23,105 nt of DNA, from assembly GCA_034698045.1 (NCBI GenBank), contig JAQGAU010000865.1:1-23105 (forward strand), read 5' to 3'. Position numbers and translations under genes: made by a program. The notes beneath the pieces were generated by a model that was given only the letters and a program-made list of their open reading frames with translations, had not been told where the DNA came from and did no database searches. Source of the stretch: Paramacrobiotus richtersi. Taxonomy: Eukaryota; Tardigrada; Eutardigrada; Parachela; Macrobiotidae. Below, one piece after another: positions 20,530 to 23,105 of this stretch (position 1 is its first letter; each line of letters starts with the position of its first letter).

Positions 20530-21307
20530 CACTGAACCTAATTGCAGCGGAGCTTGAGAGCTATGAACGACAGGTGAAACCATGGCCGGTAACGGATCAG
20601 TATGTTGATGCCCATCGTCAAGACTCCGATGCTTCCTGCCGGTAATTAACTATTGACTAACTGAATTGACTGACTGTAACTGCCTAACTAACTGTTCCTG
20701 CTTTAACTGAATTTCTTGGAAATACATTTAACTTGACCTACCAGGTTGACGTGATAGTAGACATCTATGCAAACACACTACCCAACGCCCATTCGCTGAA
20801 AAGAAGGTTTCTTCATGAGCTGTTGTTGCAGACTGATGAATGAAAGTGGACACAGTTTACAGAACGTTATACGGCTCTGTCCGGATGACCCTAATATAGG
20901 CAGCACTCGGTATACCCAATATTCCGCCGCGATGAGTATTGCTGGATCCAATCTATGCGCCACAACAATCGGCCCAATCCGATTCACTAGTGCCATAGCC
21001 CTTTGTCATTGGAGAATGGGAGATATGCTCCGTATGCGAAGACTGGACGTCGAGGAATGCATACGGAACGCCGCCCTTGCCAAGCAGATCGTCTGCGCGT
21101 ACGTTACAATCAGGAAAAAAATTGAAAAAAATTGTTGATTGATTTATTACCAATCTTGTGGTTTTTGGTTGTAGAGCGTTCGATTTAAATGCTGCCGGTA
21201 TGAACGACAAAAAAAGAAAGGAGCTGACAAAGAAGTGTGGGGCTGATGCCACAAAGGTTTTGAAGCAGGCATATAAGGAATTGCACCAAATTTACTGCAA
21301 GAAGTAA
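20530..21307 (+). pseudogene. broken gene-like segments of unknown family
   Basis: Four coding-like pieces lie in order but do not join in one frame. The first is 20530-20641 (LNLIAAELESYERQVKPWPV, then a GTAATT donor). The second is 20745-20840 after ACCAG (VDVIVDIYANTLPNAHSLKRR). The third is a frame open at 20815-21138 containing ALCHWRMGDMLRMRRLDVEE. The fourth is 21175-21307 after TTGTAG (AFDLNAAGMNDKKRKELTKK, ending CKK and TAA). The phases conflict: the first piece ends in phase 2 and the second begins in phase 0, and the second and third need a frameshift. The helical, charged look suggests a former coding region or an incorrectly read exon set. I recognise no family. A gene with unusual small introns cannot be excluded. 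Confidence 0.4.
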
Positions 21308-22148
21308 GAAGAAGGGCGTGTATAAAAAAATCCCTTTCTGTTTATTTTTTCTCATAAACAGCTGATTGTATAATCATACCATCTTCTACTGCAGTGTCAA
21401 ATCTGCGTTTCTGTTAGTGCCTGCGTCGAATGACTGTGAACATTAAGCATGCAGTAACTTTACTGCCCATTCAGGTCACTGGTTAGATAATGAAGGCCAT
21501 TTTTTACTCAGTTTAACGGTCAACCAGTGCTGCAGGAGCCGATGCCGACTTTCTACCTGGATCCTGCGCGCAGTAAAATTTATATTAGAATTTCAAAGCT
21601 TATTTACATGTTAACCGAAAGGAGGCATCAGTGAAGTCACCTAGGTATACGTTGTAAACGACCGCTATGCAGCAGTGCTACGTATATGCCTACGTATATC
21701 GCTTTTGAGAGGTACATGTTCCATTCACTACCGACATTGTAAATCATCTCCTTTATTATCAGTTCGATCACTGTATATGGTCTACTAGGTTAACAGCGGT
21801 AACAGGTACATGAGTCATATTTTCTTGACAATAATGGCTGAGGGGTGATTGCGCTTTCGGTATTCACCGAAGAGACGGCAATAAAGAAAACTGCTGACAA
21901 ATTACACTATTTATTAACGAAGATCCACATGGCCATATATCGCCCTGGAGGCTTCCCAAGAAATTGAAAACGCATTTCGCGCATTCTAAGACAAACATCG
22001 GAACGGCTTCGAAACTACCAATGTTATGTGTTTTAGTTTTAAGTACAAGAATGTTTACATGTCATGTTTCGTAATTAGAGATAACGCTCTTAGTTTACGT
22101 TTTATGTTATCTCCATGTGTAGGGCATTCAACAGACTGAGAAGCTATC
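21308..22148. other. intergenic region upstream of the LRR gene
   Basis: No gene was seen. CTACGTATAT occurs twice within about 14 bases near 21678-21700. The stretch contains the presumed promoter of the plus-strand LRR gene but no clear TATA box or known element. Confidence 0.4.
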
Positions 22149-23105
22149 ATGTACCAACGCTTAGAATGCCTGACAGTAATGTTAAGTGTGCTACTTGGGA
22201 CAACACAGGGCAGTGTTCCCAACTGCTCTTGCGGAGCCCTCGCCACGTATAACATCCGCTACCGTTTCGGCTGCGAATGTTTCCGAAAACAGCCCTTAAC
22301 AAATCAGTCCGTGTTCCCCGCGTCATCCCTCCCTGTTAATCTGACATCGCTCTTCCTCGGGGTTCCAGAAAAAGCGCGGCTGTGGTTCGGCAGTTTCTCG
22401 GCTTGCGAAACCGAGGCTAAACTGTACTCGTATCTCAGTGCAGATACCATGCGCATATGGGAAGGAACTGATCTGCAGTTTATCAGCTTCAACAACTTCG
22501 ATTTCGAGGAGGGTCGCGCTAAACAGATCAGTTTATGGTTGGACAATGTTAAGACAATTGTGACCGAAATGGAGATCATCTGTGGAAGGATGATTACACT
22601 GAGTGCTGGGGTATTTGTTGGATTTCCCAAACTGACGAAGTTGACCATTACGGGGACATCCTTGGACCATTTTTATCCTGGAGCTTTCAGCGAATTGAAT
22701 ATCGGATCGGAGCCGGTTTTGAATTTCCTAGATCTCAGTGCGAATCGACTGGGCTGGTTTGATTGGACGGTGTTGCAGCCTGTTGCACCAAGTCTCCAGG
22801 TCAGCTGGAAAATACAGTAAAGCATCTTTTGATTTTCTTTAATCTTTGACAATGACGACCATGGGAATGCAGTTAAACTAACTCAAATCTCTCTAAATTT
22901 ACTTTCAGTCGATAGTTCTGAAAACTAACCGCATGGACAGCATGCAGGCATCAGTCTTTTCGTTTCCGGAACTACAGAGAGTTGATCTTTCTGAGAATTC
23001 CCTTCTCGCCATCCCGGACAATGTCATACAATCTTGGCCACAGACAAACAGTCTGATGGTGAACTTGGACGAAAATCCGCTCTGTTTATCGGACAGTCTA
23101 TGCCG
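22149..23105 (+). CDS. secreted or membrane leucine-rich-repeat protein (5' part, runs off window)
   Basis: Exon 1 (22149-22799) joins exon 2 (22909 to beyond the window) across a 109-nt intron with donor GTCAGC and acceptor TTTCAG, phase 0. The visible protein is about 282 aa. A signal peptide is likely at residues 1-21 (hydrophobic VMLSVLLGTTQG), followed by a Cys cluster (NCSCGALATYN, CECF) like an LRR N-terminal cap. Repeats appear from about residue 155: LTKLTITGTSLDHF, LNFLDLSANRLGWF, SIVLKTNRMDSM and LQRVDLSENSLLAIP. A cap-like NPLCLSDSLC is at the window edge. Extracellular LRR proteins usually act in protein binding or adhesion. Whether a membrane anchor follows cannot be seen. The start is the first ATG of the frame and immediately precedes the signal peptide. 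Confidence 0.78.

Noticed and set aside
22304..22648. 114-codon minus-strand frame
   Set aside because: It is antisense to the LRR exon, which has a signal peptide and LRR motifs on the plus strand.

Overview
The window is eukaryotic nuclear DNA. Every convincing gene is split by GT-AG introns, most of them 51-150 nt (longest about 260 nt), and exon phases join cleanly. The families present are class A GPCRs, F-box proteins, a long coiled-coil protein and a secreted leucine-rich-repeat protein. This suggests a compact invertebrate genome. A tardigrade is my best guess from intron size, the NRFWA-type GPCRs and local F-box duplication, but this is inference without a search. I see no prokaryotic operons, CRISPR arrays, tRNAs or rRNAs.

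Layout. 1-2.98 kb: little certain coding; a probable terminal exon on the minus strand (1475-1227), an inverted repeat around an AT-rich core (1001-1185), and a few short open stretches. 3.07-6.1 kb: two head-to-tail minus-strand GPCR copies made by a roughly 2-kb tandem duplication. The upstream copy (6105-4827) has all seven membrane segments but one in-frame TAA in TM2. The downstream copy (4047-about 3075) reads through that site but has two 1-bp frameshifts and lacks TM6-TM7. 6.9-8.6 kb: a two-exon plus-strand F-box gene (532 aa). 9.78-12.94 kb: a seven-exon plus-strand coiled-coil gene (869 aa). 13.46-15.11 kb: a second F-box gene on the minus strand (about 481 aa) with the same architecture and the same phase-0 last intron as the first. 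16.55-17.1 and 17.19-17.94 kb: two 5'-truncated, stop-containing copies of that gene, each keeping an open last exon. 16.0-16.27 kb: a MITE-like element with terminal inverted repeats. 19.57-20.24 kb: a diverged tandem repeat of about 66 bp. 20.53-21.31 kb: broken coding-like segments of unknown family. 22.15 kb to the window end: the 5' part of a secreted LRR gene.

The picture is one of lineage-specific family turnover. GPCR and F-box genes duplicate locally and decay, while the coiled-coil gene between the two F-box genes is intact. All spliced models were built by hand from splice signals, reading frame and paralogue comparison, and none has transcript support here.
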